Shown: one piece after another, positions 1 through 6,807 of the stretch
How positions within the stretch are numbered: the first letter of the stretch is position 1
Layout of the letters: the number at the start of each line of letters is the position of its first letter
Assembly (NCBI GenBank): GCA_033722375.1
Contig: JAWVZB010000059.1
Location: 1-19,970 of the forward strand
Direction of reading: 5' to 3'
Origin: JAWVZB01 sp033722375
GTDB lineage: Bacteria; Actinomycetota; Nitriliruptoria; Nitriliruptorales; Nitriliruptoraceae
Length of the DNA: 19,970 nucleotides
The notes under the pieces: model-generated
Database searches by the model: none
What the model was told of the DNA's origin: nothing
Seen by the model: only the letters and a program-made list of their open reading frames with translations
Translations under genes and position numbers: made by a program

Positions 1-122
1 CGCCACCGGCGACAAATGTCACGGACGCTGACGCGTCCGTGAGCGCCGTGCGTGCTCACCGCCTGTGGCGGCTCCGCGCCACCGGCGACCAGTGTCACGG
101 ACGCTGACGCGTCCGTGAGCGC
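1..122. repeat. hairpin-rich direct repeat, two 46-bp copies
   Basis: Positions 1-46 and 77-122 are direct copies differing at only two positions, giving a 76-base period. Each copy carries a perfect 9-bp inverted repeat, TCACGGACG / CGTCCGTGA, around the 6-base loop CTGACG (19-42 and 95-118). A further 6-bp hairpin, GTGGCG / CGCCAC, lies at 65-82. The first copy begins at the window edge, so the array may extend upstream. It sits just past the stop codon of the minus-strand DUF6459 gene, so it may act as tandem terminators without a clear U-tract or be an REP-like palindromic repeat. The repeat is seen directly; its role is inference. Confidence 0.75.
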
Positions 123-124
123 GA

Positions 125-613
125 TCAGGCGCTGAGCGGCTCGGTCGCGTCCTCGGCGACGCCCGCGAGCGCCTCGTCGAAGGCGTCGGGGCGCGGTGTC
201 CGCGTCTCGAGCGAGGCCGTCCGTCGGGGGGCGACGCGGTCCTCGGGGCAGGCCAGCTCGACGAGGCGCCACTGGCCGACGTGCCGCTCGAGCCGGAGCG
301 CGATGGCCCGGGCCCGCCCCGCCACCGTGGCCACGACGCTCGCCTCGACCGCACCCGGCGCGGGATGGGAGGTGTGGATGGCGGTGATCGCATCGGCCGT
401 GGGCGCTGGGCGGCGACGGCGTCGCCGCGATCGGGTGCGCGCCTGGAGCCGCTGGTAGACCGACGGCGACACGATCCGGCGCAAGTGGCGAGCAGGCCGT
501 CGTCCAGCCTCGATCTCGAGGTAGAGCAGTGCAGCCGCCTGGATCAGCCGGAGTGGGTCGGCGGCGATGCGGCGGCGGACCTGCTCCGAGCTGATGCCCG
601 TGTGATCGGTCAT
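125..613 (-). CDS. Rv3235-family protein (DUF6459)
   Basis: This 162-residue soluble protein has a C-terminal half (about residues 85-125) matching what I know of the actinobacterial DUF6459/Rv3235 family: a beta-rich stretch reading VVATVAGRARAIALRLE, then GQWRLVELACPED. The N-terminal half is helical, with LRRIVSPSVYQRL near residues 44-56, and an arginine-rich linker follows at about 60-70. The function of the family is unknown. In many actinobacteria its members lie near secA, so secA may lie just left of the window (inference). The ATG overlaps the stop of the upstream membrane protein as ATGA, and a GAGGAGA ribosome binding site lies about four bases upstream, so the two are probably translationally coupled. 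Confidence 0.75.
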   Translation of the reverse strand: MTDHTGISSEQVRRRIAADPLRLIQAAALLYLEIEAGRRPARHLRRIVSPSVYQRLQARTRSRRRRRRPAPTADAITAIHTSHPAPGAVEASVVATVAGRARAIALRLERHVGQWRLVELACPEDRVAPRRTASLETRTPRPDAFDEALAGVAEDATEPLSA

Positions 614-1653
614 GGCGTCTCCTCGTCCGGTGAGGCCGTCGTCGGGCTCGATCCCGGCGTGGCCTCTCGATCGGTCTCGGTGGGGGTGGCTTCCGTGGCC
701 GGCCGGTCGCCGGCGACCACGAACCGGTTGCCGTGCACGCGCAGCCAGACCACCTGCGTCTGGCGCTCCTGCTGCCCCGGTGCCACCGCTTCGGCGACCG
801 CGATGAACGGCCAGCCGTCCGTGGCTTCGACCCGGGTCACGCTGACGTCGCCGTAGCCGGCGGCTTCGAGTGCCGCAGCCGCCTCGGGGATGAGCGTCGG
901 GTCGTCGATCTCGCCGGCCGGCGGGGGTGTCATCGCCAGCTCCGGTGCCCGCAGGAGCCAGGGTTCGCCGGCCGGACGCGCGCCCCGCCCGTCCACACTG
1001 ATGGGCACGGCGGCGCGAACCACCTCGGCGCGGCGGTAGCCGTCATCGTCCGCATGCAGGAGCACGCCGATCACGGTGACCACGATGTGATCGGGCGCGG
1101 GATGATCCACCGCTTCGACCGCCAGATGGGCCACGTAGGCGTCCGGGTGCAACGGTGTTTCGACGATCCCGACCCGTGGTCCGACCCCACCCAGCCAGTC
1201 GCGGGCCACGAGCGACGCCAGAGAGGTCGCGTCAGCCAGCGTGGTGGCGGTGCGGGCGCCGCCGTGGATCGTCGGGCCAGGACGACCGGTGGGCGCAACC
1301 GGCGGCGGTGAGGTCTCGGTCGTGGCCGTCGTCGGCGCGGGGGTCGGGGAGACGGTGGCGCTCGCGGTGGGGGTGGCCCCGGGGTCGGGCTGGGCCGAGA
1401 CCGGGGTGGGTCCGGAACGCAGCAGCAGCACCCCGACCACGATCCACGGCACGACCGCCAGAGCCAGGACGCCGTAGCGGCGTGGTGCTGGTTCGGGTTC
1501 GTCGTCGGTGAGCCAGCCCGGGATGGAGGGGTCGGCCCCGACCGTGGTGGGCGCCGTGGGGTCGGGGCCGACGCCGACGGTCCCGTCCGGACGCGGGGGG
1601 CGGGGGTTCGCGCCTCGAGGGGTGCCGTCGGAGGTGTCGTGATCGCTCGTCAT
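610..1653 (-). CDS. single-pass membrane protein with proline/threonine-rich linker, function unknown
   Basis: The protein has 347 residues. A proline-rich, acidic cytoplasmic N-terminus (1-57) is followed by one transmembrane helix (about 60-79), a Pro/Thr/Ala-rich linker (80-130), a folded extracytoplasmic domain (about 140-320) and a low-complexity tail. The folded part appears to hold two consecutive alpha/beta units of similar size. The stretch AEVVRAAVPISVDG followed by proline-rich turns is reminiscent of TcpC-like NTF2-fold domains of conjugative machinery, but I cannot confirm this without a profile search. An AGGA lies five bases before the ATG. It is the first gene of a two-gene minus-strand operon with the DUF6459 gene and is divergent from sigR. 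Confidence 0.6.
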   Translation of the reverse strand: MTSDHDTSDGTPRGANPRPPRPDGTVGVGPDPTAPTTVGADPSIPGWLTDDEPEPAPRRYGVLALAVVPWIVVGVLLLRSGPTPVSAQPDPGATPTASATVSPTPAPTTATTETSPPPVAPTGRPGPTIHGGARTATTLADATSLASLVARDWLGGVGPRVGIVETPLHPDAYVAHLAVEAVDHPAPDHIVVTVIGVLLHADDDGYRRAEVVRAAVPISVDGRGARPAGEPWLLRAPELAMTPPPAGEIDDPTLIPEAAAALEAAGYGDVSVTRVEATDGWPFIAVAEAVAPGQQERQTQVVWLRVHGNRFVVAGDRPATEATPTETDREATPGSSPTTASPDEETP

Positions 1654-1786
1654 GGGTTCCTACTATGACTAGCTAAAACTTGTTAGACAGCGTTATACCA
1701 ACTCAACTGTCGCTGTGTCTAGACCGCACGGTCGTCAGCCTGTGGAGAAGCAGCGCCGTACCCTCGATGGCAGACAGGAGGTTCCG
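1654..1786. promoter_or_regulatory. AT-rich divergent intergenic region
   Basis: The stretch from about 1661 to 1710 is strikingly AT-rich compared with everything around it and separates the divergent membrane protein and sigR genes. On the minus strand a TATAAC hexamer (1693-1698) could serve as a -10 box for the membrane protein gene, but its -35 is weak. I looked for the SigR autoregulatory signature (GGAAT, about 18 bases, GTT) on the plus strand and found no convincing match. This is a likely promoter region whose exact elements are unresolved. Confidence 0.4.
1776..1781 (+). promoter_or_regulatory. ribosome binding site deciding the sigR start
   Basis: AGGAGG lies five bases before a GTG at 1787. 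No comparable site precedes the in-frame GTG codons at 1715 or 1742, so translation most likely begins at 1787. Confidence 0.75.
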
Positions 1787-2434
1787 GTGACCGACCGCGG
1801 CCAGCCCGAGATCATCGACGGGCGAACGGAGGACGGCGAGATCGTCCGGACGGAACTCACCGAGGACGAGCGGCGTCGGCTCTTCGAGGAACAGGTGATC
1901 CCCCACCTCGATCGGCTCTACGGGGGTGCGCTGCGCTACACGCGGGACCCATCCGACGCCGAAGACCTGGTCCAGGAAACGGTCGCCAAGGCCTACAGCG
2001 CCTTCCACCAGTTCCAGCAGGGCACGAACCTGAAGGCCTGGCTGTACCGGATCCTGCACAACACCTACATCAACCGTTACCGCAAGGAGCAGCGGCGGCC
2101 GAACGAGACCCTCCAGGAGGACATCGACGACTTCTCGCTGTACGACGCACTCGCCCGGGACGAGGGCTCTGCCGAAGCAGCCGTCCTCGCCCAGATCAGC
2201 GACGACGAGATCAAGCAGGCGTTGGCGGACCTGCCGGAGCAGTTCCGGGTGGCGGTCTACCTCGCCGATGTCGAGGAGTTCTCCTACAAGGAGATCGCCG
2301 AGATCATGGACACGCCGATCGGCACCGTGATGTCGCGGTTGCATCGGGGAAGGAAGGCGCTGGAGAAAGCGTTGAGTGAGTACGCGAGACGACGTGGCCT
2401 GATCGAGCGAGACTCGACGGAGGTGGCCCCGTGA
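1787..2434 (+). CDS. sigR: ECF RNA polymerase sigma factor, SigR/SigH type
   Basis: This 215-residue ECF sigma factor has region 2 at about residues 35-105, with LYGGALRYTRDPSDAEDLVQE and NLKAWLYRILHNTYINRYRK, and region 4 at about 140-195, with LPEQFRVAVYLADVEEFSYKE and IGTVMSRLHRGRK. The region-2 wording and the adjacent zinc anti-sigma gene place it with the disulfide-stress sigma factors SigR (Streptomyces) and SigH (Mycobacterium), which direct thioredoxin, mycothiol and proteostasis genes. The GTG start follows a perfect AGGAGG. The frame stays open a further 24 codons upstream to GTG 1715, recalling the longer SigR' isoform of Streptomyces. The stop overlaps the GTG of the next gene (GTGA). 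Family assignment is secure; the regulon is inferred. Confidence 0.93.
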   Translation: MTDRGQPEIIDGRTEDGEIVRTELTEDERRRLFEEQVIPHLDRLYGGALRYTRDPSDAEDLVQETVAKAYSAFHQFQQGTNLKAWLYRILHNTYINRYRKEQRRPNETLQEDIDDFSLYDALARDEGSAEAAVLAQISDDEIKQALADLPEQFRVAVYLADVEEFSYKEIAEIMDTPIGTVMSRLHRGRKALEKALSEYARRRGLIERDSTEVAP

Positions 2435-2679
2435 GCGACAAGCCACACGTGGACTGCAGAGAGGTTCTCGACGACCTCCAGCGCTACCTCGACGGCGAGC
2501 TGCCCGCGTCGCGGCTGACCCGTATCTCGGCCCACCTCGCCGAGTGCTACCCGTGCACGGACCGCGCGGACTTCGAGGACCAGCTCCGCGCCATCGTGCG
2601 GCGAGGCTGCGCGGACCGGGCACCGGAATCGCTCGTTCGGCGCGTGGAGGCCCAACTCGACGAGCTCGCGGAGCGCTGA
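2431..2679 (+). CDS. rsrA: redox-sensing zinc anti-sigma factor, RsrA/RshA type
   Basis: This protein has 82 residues, within the usual size range of RsrA and RshA. It carries the ZAS zinc signature H35-x3-C39-x2-C42 (HLAECYPC), plus C9 near the N-terminus and C60, positions that correspond well to the zinc and redox cysteines of Streptomyces RsrA. In that family reduced RsrA binds zinc and holds SigR inactive; oxidation forms a disulfide, releases zinc and frees the sigma factor. The GTG start overlaps the sigR stop by GTGA, ensuring coupled synthesis. Function is inferred from family, motif and pairing, all of which agree. Confidence 0.93.
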   Translation: MSDKPHVDCREVLDDLQRYLDGELPASRLTRISAHLAECYPCTDRADFEDQLRAIVRRGCADRAPESLVRRVEAQLDELAER

Positions 2680-2743
2680 AGGAGCGGAGGGGGCGCCCCG
2701 CCCCGATAGCCTCGCCGGCCAGTCGTCGCAGCGAGGGTGGCCC

Positions 2744-3697
2744 GTGGATCAGACCGTGCTCGTCACCGGTGGCGCCGGGTTCATCGGCTCCAACCTGGTG
2801 GACCGGCTCCTCGCGGAGGGGCGGCGAGTCGTCGCGGTCGACGACCTGTCGACCGGCACTCTCGCGAACCTCGCCGACGCTCGTGCGACGGAGCCGGGAC
2901 GCTTCGAGTTCCAGCGGCTGGACCTCACCAAGGGGGGGCTCGACGCGGTGGTCGAGCGGCACCGCCCCGAGGTGATCCACCACCTCGCGGCCCAGATGAA
3001 CGTCCGTGCCAGCGTCGAGGACCCCTTCCACGATGCGAGCGTGAACGTGCTCGGCACGCTGGCGGTCCTCGAAGCGGCACGCCGGCATGGCGTGCGGAAG
3101 GTCGTCTTCGCCACGTCCGGCGGGTGCATCTACGGGGAGCCGCCGCTCGAGGATCTGCCGGTCGGCGAGGATCAGCCCGGCCACGCCCACTCTCCCTACG
3201 GCGCCTCGAAGCGGAGTGCCGAGGAGTACCTGCGGACCTACGGTTCCCTGTACGACGTCGCGTGGACCTCGCTCGCACTGTCCAACGTGTACGGCCCCCG
3301 TCAGGACCCCGCTGGTGAGGCCGGGGTCGTGGCGATCTTCACCGAGCAGATGCTCGCCGGACAGCCGTGCACGATCTACGGCGACGGGGAGCAGAGTCGG
3401 GACTTCGTCTACGTCGACGACGTCGTGCATGCGTTCGCGCTGGCCATGGACCGTGGGGACAACGAGCGGTTCAACATCGGCACGGGGCAGCGGACGAGCG
3501 TCAACCAGCTCTTCCGCGGACTGGCAGCCGCTACCGGCTACGACCGCGATGCCATCTACGCCCCGGAGCGGTCCGGCGAGCTGCGGCACAACGCCGTGGA
3601 CGTGACCAAGGCGGCGAGCGGGCTCGGATGGAAGCCATGGACGTCGCTGGAAGAAGGGCTGGCCAGCACGCTGAAGTGGGCGGCGAACCGTCTATAG
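2744..3697 (+). CDS. NAD-dependent nucleotide-sugar epimerase/dehydratase (GalE-like extended SDR)
   Basis: This 317-residue extended short-chain dehydrogenase has a Rossmann NAD motif GGAGFIG at residues 9-15, an acidic residue pair after beta-2 (VDDLSTG, 32-38), the LAAQ segment at 81-84, S125 and the catalytic pair Y152-x3-K156 (SPYGASK). The C-terminal half has the usual NVYGPRQDP, FVYVDDVVHAF and FNIGTG motifs. Such enzymes convert UDP- or dTDP-sugars, typically UDP-glucose to UDP-galactose, for cell-envelope polysaccharides. The exact substrate cannot be read from the sequence; UDP-glucose 4-epimerase is the best guess. Its GTG start follows GAGGG at 2733-2737. It lies 64 bases after rsrA on the same strand and may be co-transcribed. 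Confidence 0.88.
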   Translation: MDQTVLVTGGAGFIGSNLVDRLLAEGRRVVAVDDLSTGTLANLADARATEPGRFEFQRLDLTKGGLDAVVERHRPEVIHHLAAQMNVRASVEDPFHDASVNVLGTLAVLEAARRHGVRKVVFATSGGCIYGEPPLEDLPVGEDQPGHAHSPYGASKRSAEEYLRTYGSLYDVAWTSLALSNVYGPRQDPAGEAGVVAIFTEQMLAGQPCTIYGDGEQSRDFVYVDDVVHAFALAMDRGDNERFNIGTGQRTSVNQLFRGLAAATGYDRDAIYAPERSGELRHNAVDVTKAASGLGWKPWTSLEEGLASTLKWAANRL

Positions 3698-3756
3698 GCT
3701 GCCGGGTCGGTCCCGCCCGGTGGCCATCGGACCTCGAACGGTCGAGACGCCCCGGG

Positions 3757-3798
3757 GACGACGTCGCCCCTCACGCTCCGTGAGGGGCTACCGTCGTC
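3757..3798. terminator. large two-part hairpin between the epimerase and bldD
   Basis: A perfect 10-bp stem, GCCCCTCACG / CGTGAGGGGC, closes the three-base loop CTC (3766-3788). Outside a small internal loop a second 7-bp stem, GACGACG / CGTCGTC, pairs 3757-3763 with 3792-3798. No U-tract follows, as is common for terminators in GC-rich actinobacteria. It ends about 20 bases before the bldD start codon and so could also be a structured 5' leader of bldD. Confidence 0.65.
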
Positions 3799-3818
3799 AG
3801 AGAGAGTTGGAGGCGTAG

Positions 3819-4283
3819 ATGTCGTACGCGGAAGAAGTCGGCGCCAAGCTGCGACGCATCCGGAAGCAGAAGGGGTTCTCCCTTCAGGACGTCGAGCGGG
3901 AGAGCGACGGCCAGTGGAAGGCCGCCGTGGTCGGCTCCTACGAGCGTGGTGACCGCAACATCAGCGCCTCGAAGCTGTGTGAGCTGGCGGAGTTCTACGA
4001 CGTGTCTCCCGCCGAGGTCCTGCCGAGCGACGACCTGCCGCGGCCCATCGACCGCTCCCGGGGGCTCGTCATCGACATCAGCCAGCTCGACGGCGACGAT
4101 CCGCGGTGGGACGGGCTGCGTCGCTTCTGCGAGTCGATCCAGCTCCAGCGGGGCGACTACAACCGCCAGGTTCTCTCGATCCGTGGTGACGACGTGCGTG
4201 CGCTGGCGGTGATCCTCGACACCACCCCCGATCAGCTCGTCGACACCCTCGAGGAGGCCGGCGTCCTGATCGAGGCCGGTTGA
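3819..4283 (+). CDS. bldD: BldD-like c-di-GMP-responsive transcriptional regulator
   Basis: This 154-residue protein matches BldD in length and layout. An XRE-type helix-turn-helix spans residues 5-70 (VGAKLRRIRKQKGFSLQDVE, then SYERGDRNIS and LCELAEFYDVSPAEVLP), and a C-terminal domain spans about 80-154. The C-terminal domain contains the complete BldD c-di-GMP signature RxD-x8-RxxD: R111-G-D113, eight residues, R122-G-D-D125. In Streptomyces, tetrameric c-di-GMP bridges two BldD C-terminal domains and so allows repression of developmental genes. A GGAGG about six bases before the ATG supports the start. The HD-GYP genes downstream suggest local c-di-GMP turnover. Targets in this non-Streptomyces organism are unknown. 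Confidence 0.93.
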   Translation: MSYAEEVGAKLRRIRKQKGFSLQDVERESDGQWKAAVVGSYERGDRNISASKLCELAEFYDVSPAEVLPSDDLPRPIDRSRGLVIDISQLDGDDPRWDGLRRFCESIQLQRGDYNRQVLSIRGDDVRALAVILDTTPDQLVDTLEEAGVLIEAG

Positions 4284-4287
4284 GCCG

Positions 4288-4968
4288 CTAGGACGGGACG
4301 AGCCACCGGTTCAACGCGTCCAGGACGGCCCGCGCGATCGCATCGGACTCGTCGCGGGTCACGATGGCGCTGCCGACCGCCGTGTCCTGGCCGTTGTTGG
4401 AGTGCAGGTGGATGACGCAGATGGCGATCTCGTGGCCGGCTGTGTGGGTGACGTCGACACCCTGGATCTCGGCCGTGCGTTGCTCGGCGATCAGCGGTCG
4501 GACCGCTTCGAGCGTGGCGCGTGCGGTCGCGTGCTGGCGCCCGAACGCGGACCCGGGACCCTCGGACCTGCCCTCGAGGCGGCGCTCGCCCTCGGCGATG
4601 GTGACCTGCGCGCTCACGCCCAGGCCCTCGTGCCGGACGGCCACGGCCGACATCACCACCCGTCGGGTCCCTGCTGCGCGGTCATGCTCGTCGAGTTGGA
4701 CGACGCTGATCACCCGGTGATCGATCGGGAGATCGAACCGGGCCATCAGTAGCGACTGGATGTCGCGGACGAGCGGCTTGATGTCGCGATCCTGGGTCGC
4801 GATGGCATGGAGCTCATCGATCGCGCGTCCGAAGCCGGGCACGATGCGCACCGAGGTGATCCCCTCGATGGCCGTGAGCGCCCGCTCGACGGCGGCGCGC
4901 TGATCCGGGTCGTGGAGATCGCCCGACGCGAGCTCGAGCTCCGCCGTCAGATCGATCCCACCCTCCAC
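4288..4968 (-). CDS. conserved two-domain protein of unknown function
   Basis: I do not recognise a named family for this protein. From the GTG start it has 226 residues, with no signal peptide or membrane segment. The first half (about 25-95) reads as a small alpha/beta unit: a helix, the strand ITSVRIVPGFGRAIDELHAIA, then VRDIQSLLMARFDLPIDHRVISVVQLDE. The second half (about 105-224) is another alpha/beta unit with GVSAQVTIAEGERRLEGRSE, a glycine/alanine-rich helix and a closing AIARAVLDALNRWL helix. The GTG at 4968 was chosen because GAGGAGG lies six bases upstream, although the frame is open to 5121. It is convergent with bldD, ending four bases from it, and divergent from the peptide/HD-GYP locus, with which it may share a control region. 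Confidence 0.72.
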   Translation of the reverse strand: MEGGIDLTAELELASGDLHDPDQRAAVERALTAIEGITSVRIVPGFGRAIDELHAIATQDRDIKPLVRDIQSLLMARFDLPIDHRVISVVQLDEHDRAAGTRRVVMSAVAVRHEGLGVSAQVTIAEGERRLEGRSEGPGSAFGRQHATARATLEAVRPLIAEQRTAEIQGVDVTHTAGHEIAICVIHLHSNNGQDTAVGSAIVTRDESDAIARAVLDALNRWLVPS

Positions 4969-4974
4969 TCGGTG

Positions 4975-4981
4975 CCTCCTC
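4975..4981 (-). promoter_or_regulatory. ribosome binding site deciding the start of the unknown protein
   Basis: GAGGAGG on the minus strand lies six bases before the GTG at 4968. The upstream in-frame ATG codons at 5121 and 5073 have no comparable site. Confidence 0.75.
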
Positions 4982-5066
4982 GCCCGGTGCGTCGGCACTG
5001 GCTCGAGGGGAGCGTAACCGAGGTTCCCCGGCGAACCACGGAGGGCAGCAGGCTTGTGACGAGGGG

Positions 5067-5095
5067 TAGCCATAGTTTCATGAGGTGCGTATAGT
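5067..5095 (+). promoter_or_regulatory. predicted sigma-70 promoter of the leader/peptide/HD-GYP locus
   Basis: TAGCCA (5067-5072, four of six to the -35 consensus) and TATAGT (5090-5095, five of six to the -10) are separated by exactly 17 bases. Initiation near 5102 would give a leader of about 230 nt before the small ORF at 5334. On the opposite strand TATACG (5088-5093) with TTGCAG (5113-5118, spacing 19) could drive the divergent unknown gene from an overlapping site, with lower support. Confidence 0.5.
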
Positions 5096-5101
5096 GTGCA
5101 G

Positions 5102-5333
5102 GAGAGTGCAAGCTGCAACATGAATCACACCAGCAACATCTGATGATCTCCGATCGCAGGGAGCGCTCCAGCGGGGCAGAGAACTGAAGAGCGAGCGGTG
5201 CGCAGGACCGGTCAAGCGGCTGATCTAGCAGCACCACCCGGCACCACGCCGGGCCGACATCGAGCGAAGCGGATCTGACCCGGGTCTCGGTTAGCGAAGA
5301 GACGCGGACACCGACGACTCGATGGAGGAAGAC
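5102..5333 (+). other. long untranslated leader with hairpins, possible structured RNA
   Basis: No credible gene occupies this stretch on either strand. It contains the hairpin CCCGGC-ACCAC-GCCGGG (5237-5253), a 10-bp perfect palindrome GACCCGGGTC (5277-5286) and two copies of AGCGAAG flanking that palindrome (about 5264 and 5293). I compared it by eye with GEMM-I c-di-GMP and ydaO-type c-di-AMP riboswitch cores and saw no match. Whether it is a regulatory RNA is unproven. Confidence 0.35.
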
Positions 5334-5411
5334 ATGAAGAAGATCTTCGGAACCGTCGCCGCATTGGCAGCCTTCGTGCTGTCGGCCGGCGCCGGTGTCA
5401 GCTGGGGCTGA
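5334..5411 (+). CDS. 25-residue hydrophobic small peptide (signal-peptide-like)
   Basis: This short ORF starts with ATG eight bases after a clear GGAGG (5323-5328 is TGGAGG). The predicted peptide begins MKKIFGTVAALAAFVL and ends SAGAGVSWG: two lysines, then a hydrophobic helix, then a small-residue region, exactly the layout of a secretory leader. It has no cysteine, so it is neither a lipoprotein nor a thiolactone-type AgrD peptide. It lies about 80 bases before the first HD-GYP gene on the same strand. It could be a small membrane or secreted peptide sensed by the HD-GYP membrane domains, a translated leader controlling them, or the remnant of a lost secreted protein. Translation is supported by the ribosome binding site only. 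Confidence 0.55.
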   Translation: MKKIFGTVAALAAFVLSAGAGVSWG

Positions 5412-5493
5412 GTCCCCAACACGTAATTGCACATGACCAACCCCGACTGGCCGGTCCCGCACGCCGCTCGCTCCTCCTGACCGGGGACCGGGC

Positions 5494-6807
5494 GTGGACG
5501 ACACCGAGCGATCCTCTCCAGGGCTCGTTGCCCTGGCGGCAGTCATGGGTGCTGCCGGCGTGGGCCTGCTGGCCCTGACGGTGCCGGCCGCGGTGACGGA
5601 CAGCCCGGTGCGGACGGTGGTCTTCGTTGCCGCAGTCACGCTCGCGGAAGCGGCCTCCGCACGCGTTCGACACGACGTATCGGCGTCGCTCGACAACGTC
5701 TTCATCCTGACGGCGCTGCTGGTCGGGGGGCCCGAGCTGGCGGTCGCGAGCACGGCGGGGCTCGGCCTCGTCGTCGCGATCCGCAACCGCCAGCGATGGC
5801 TGGTGCGCGCGCTCGTGAACACCGGACAGTTCGCCATCTCCGCCTACGTCGGTGCCGTGGTGTTCACCGCCGCCGGGGGCGTGCCCGGCGATCTCGACAG
5901 CATCATCTCCCCCGAGGGCCTCGGACAGACGCTGGCCGCAGCGCTCGCGTTGACGCTCGTCAACTACCTCGCGGTCGCGGCTGCCATCGCTCTCGACCGC
6001 CACGAGCGCGTCGCCGACACACTGACCTCGATGCTCGCGCGGACGGCGATGCTCCAGGTCGTCTACGTGGGGCTGTCGGTGGTCGCTGCCGCCCTGATCG
6101 AGATCGATCCGGTCGCCCTGGCCCTCCTGCTGGTGCCCCTCCTGGTCGCCCGCCATGGGTTGCTCGGGTTCCAGGAACAGGCGGAGGCGTACGAGCGGAT
6201 GGTCCGCGCCTTCGTGAAGGCGATCGAGGTGAAGGACGGCTACACCAGGGGTCACGCAGAACGTGTCGCGAAGCTCTCCGAGCTCGTGGCTGCGGAGCTC
6301 GGGCGTCCCTACGACGAGCAGGTCATGGCCCGTTACGGGGCGCTGCTCCACGACGTCGGCAAGATCGGTGTGCCTCTCTGCGTCATCAACAAGCCGGGGC
6401 CGTTGGACGACGACGAGTTCGCCCACATCAAGACCCACCCTCGGGTGGGGGCAGAGCTCCTCCGGGACATCGAGTTCCTCACGGAAGCCGTGGAGATCGT
6501 GCGCGCGCACCACGAGCGGCTGGACGGGGCCGGCTACCCCAACGGGCTGAGCGCGTCCCAGATCGGACTCCTGACGCGCATCGTGACCGCCGTGGATGCC
6601 TTCGATGCCATGACCTCGTCACGGTCCTACCGCCGGGCGATGCCGGTCCGCGCGGCGCTCGACGAGCTCTACCGCTGCGCAGGGGGACAGTTCGACCCCA
6701 CCGTCGTGGCCGCCCTCGACCGGGTGGTGGCGGAGGTCGGCTGGACCCCGACCTTCACCCCCGAGCACCGCGAAGCACCGCTCGCCGCTTCCGGGGTGGG
6801 GTCGTGA
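5494..6807 (+). CDS. membrane-anchored HD-GYP c-di-GMP phosphodiesterase
   Basis: This 437-residue protein has an N-terminal membrane domain of about six helices (residues 11-220) followed by a full HD-GYP domain (about 230-415). The motifs are canonical: GH at 253-254, HDVGK at 286-290, H315 in KTHPRVGAELL, HHE at 339-341, DGAGYP at 344-349 and VDAFDAMTS from 367. Enzymes with this set hydrolyse c-di-GMP to pGpG or GMP at a di- or tri-metal centre. The membrane domain is not a named sensor that I recognise, so its signal is unknown. The GTG start has only a weak ribosome binding site. The stop overlaps the next gene as GTGA, implying coupled, near-stoichiometric production of the two HD-domain proteins. 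Confidence 0.92.
   Translation: MDDTERSSPGLVALAAVMGAAGVGLLALTVPAAVTDSPVRTVVFVAAVTLAEAASARVRHDVSASLDNVFILTALLVGGPELAVASTAGLGLVVAIRNRQRWLVRALVNTGQFAISAYVGAVVFTAAGGVPGDLDSIISPEGLGQTLAAALALTLVNYLAVAAAIALDRHERVADTLTSMLARTAMLQVVYVGLSVVAAALIEIDPVALALLLVPLLVARHGLLGFQEQAEAYERMVRAFVKAIEVKDGYTRGHAERVAKLSELVAAELGRPYDEQVMARYGALLHDVGKIGVPLCVINKPGPLDDDEFAHIKTHPRVGAELLRDIEFLTEAVEIVRAHHERLDGAGYPNGLSASQIGLLTRIVTAVDAFDAMTSSRSYRRAMPVRAALDELYRCAGGQFDPTVVAALDRVVAEVGWTPTFTPEHREAPLAASGVGS

Noticed and set aside
1640..1786. SigR-dependent autoregulatory promoter
   Set aside because: No GGAAT-N18-GTT pattern is present on the plus strand.
1703..3589. Minus-strand open frame of 628 codons across sigR, rsrA and the epimerase
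   Set aside because: It is antisense to three well-identified genes, has no recognisable domain, and long antisense frames are expected at this GC content.
5102..5333. GEMM-type c-di-GMP riboswitch
   Set aside because: The conserved core and tetraloop/receptor sequences I know are not visible despite the c-di-GMP genes downstream.
5334..5411. AgrD-type cyclic lactone autoinducer
   Set aside because: The hydrophobic leader fits, but there is no cysteine, no suitable ring residue with a following tail, and no AgrB-like protease.
5796..6803. Upstream extension of the degenerate HD-GYP frame
   Set aside because: It overlaps the first HD-GYP gene in another frame and is Arg/Pro/Gly-rich; the GTG at 6804 with GTGA overlap fits better.
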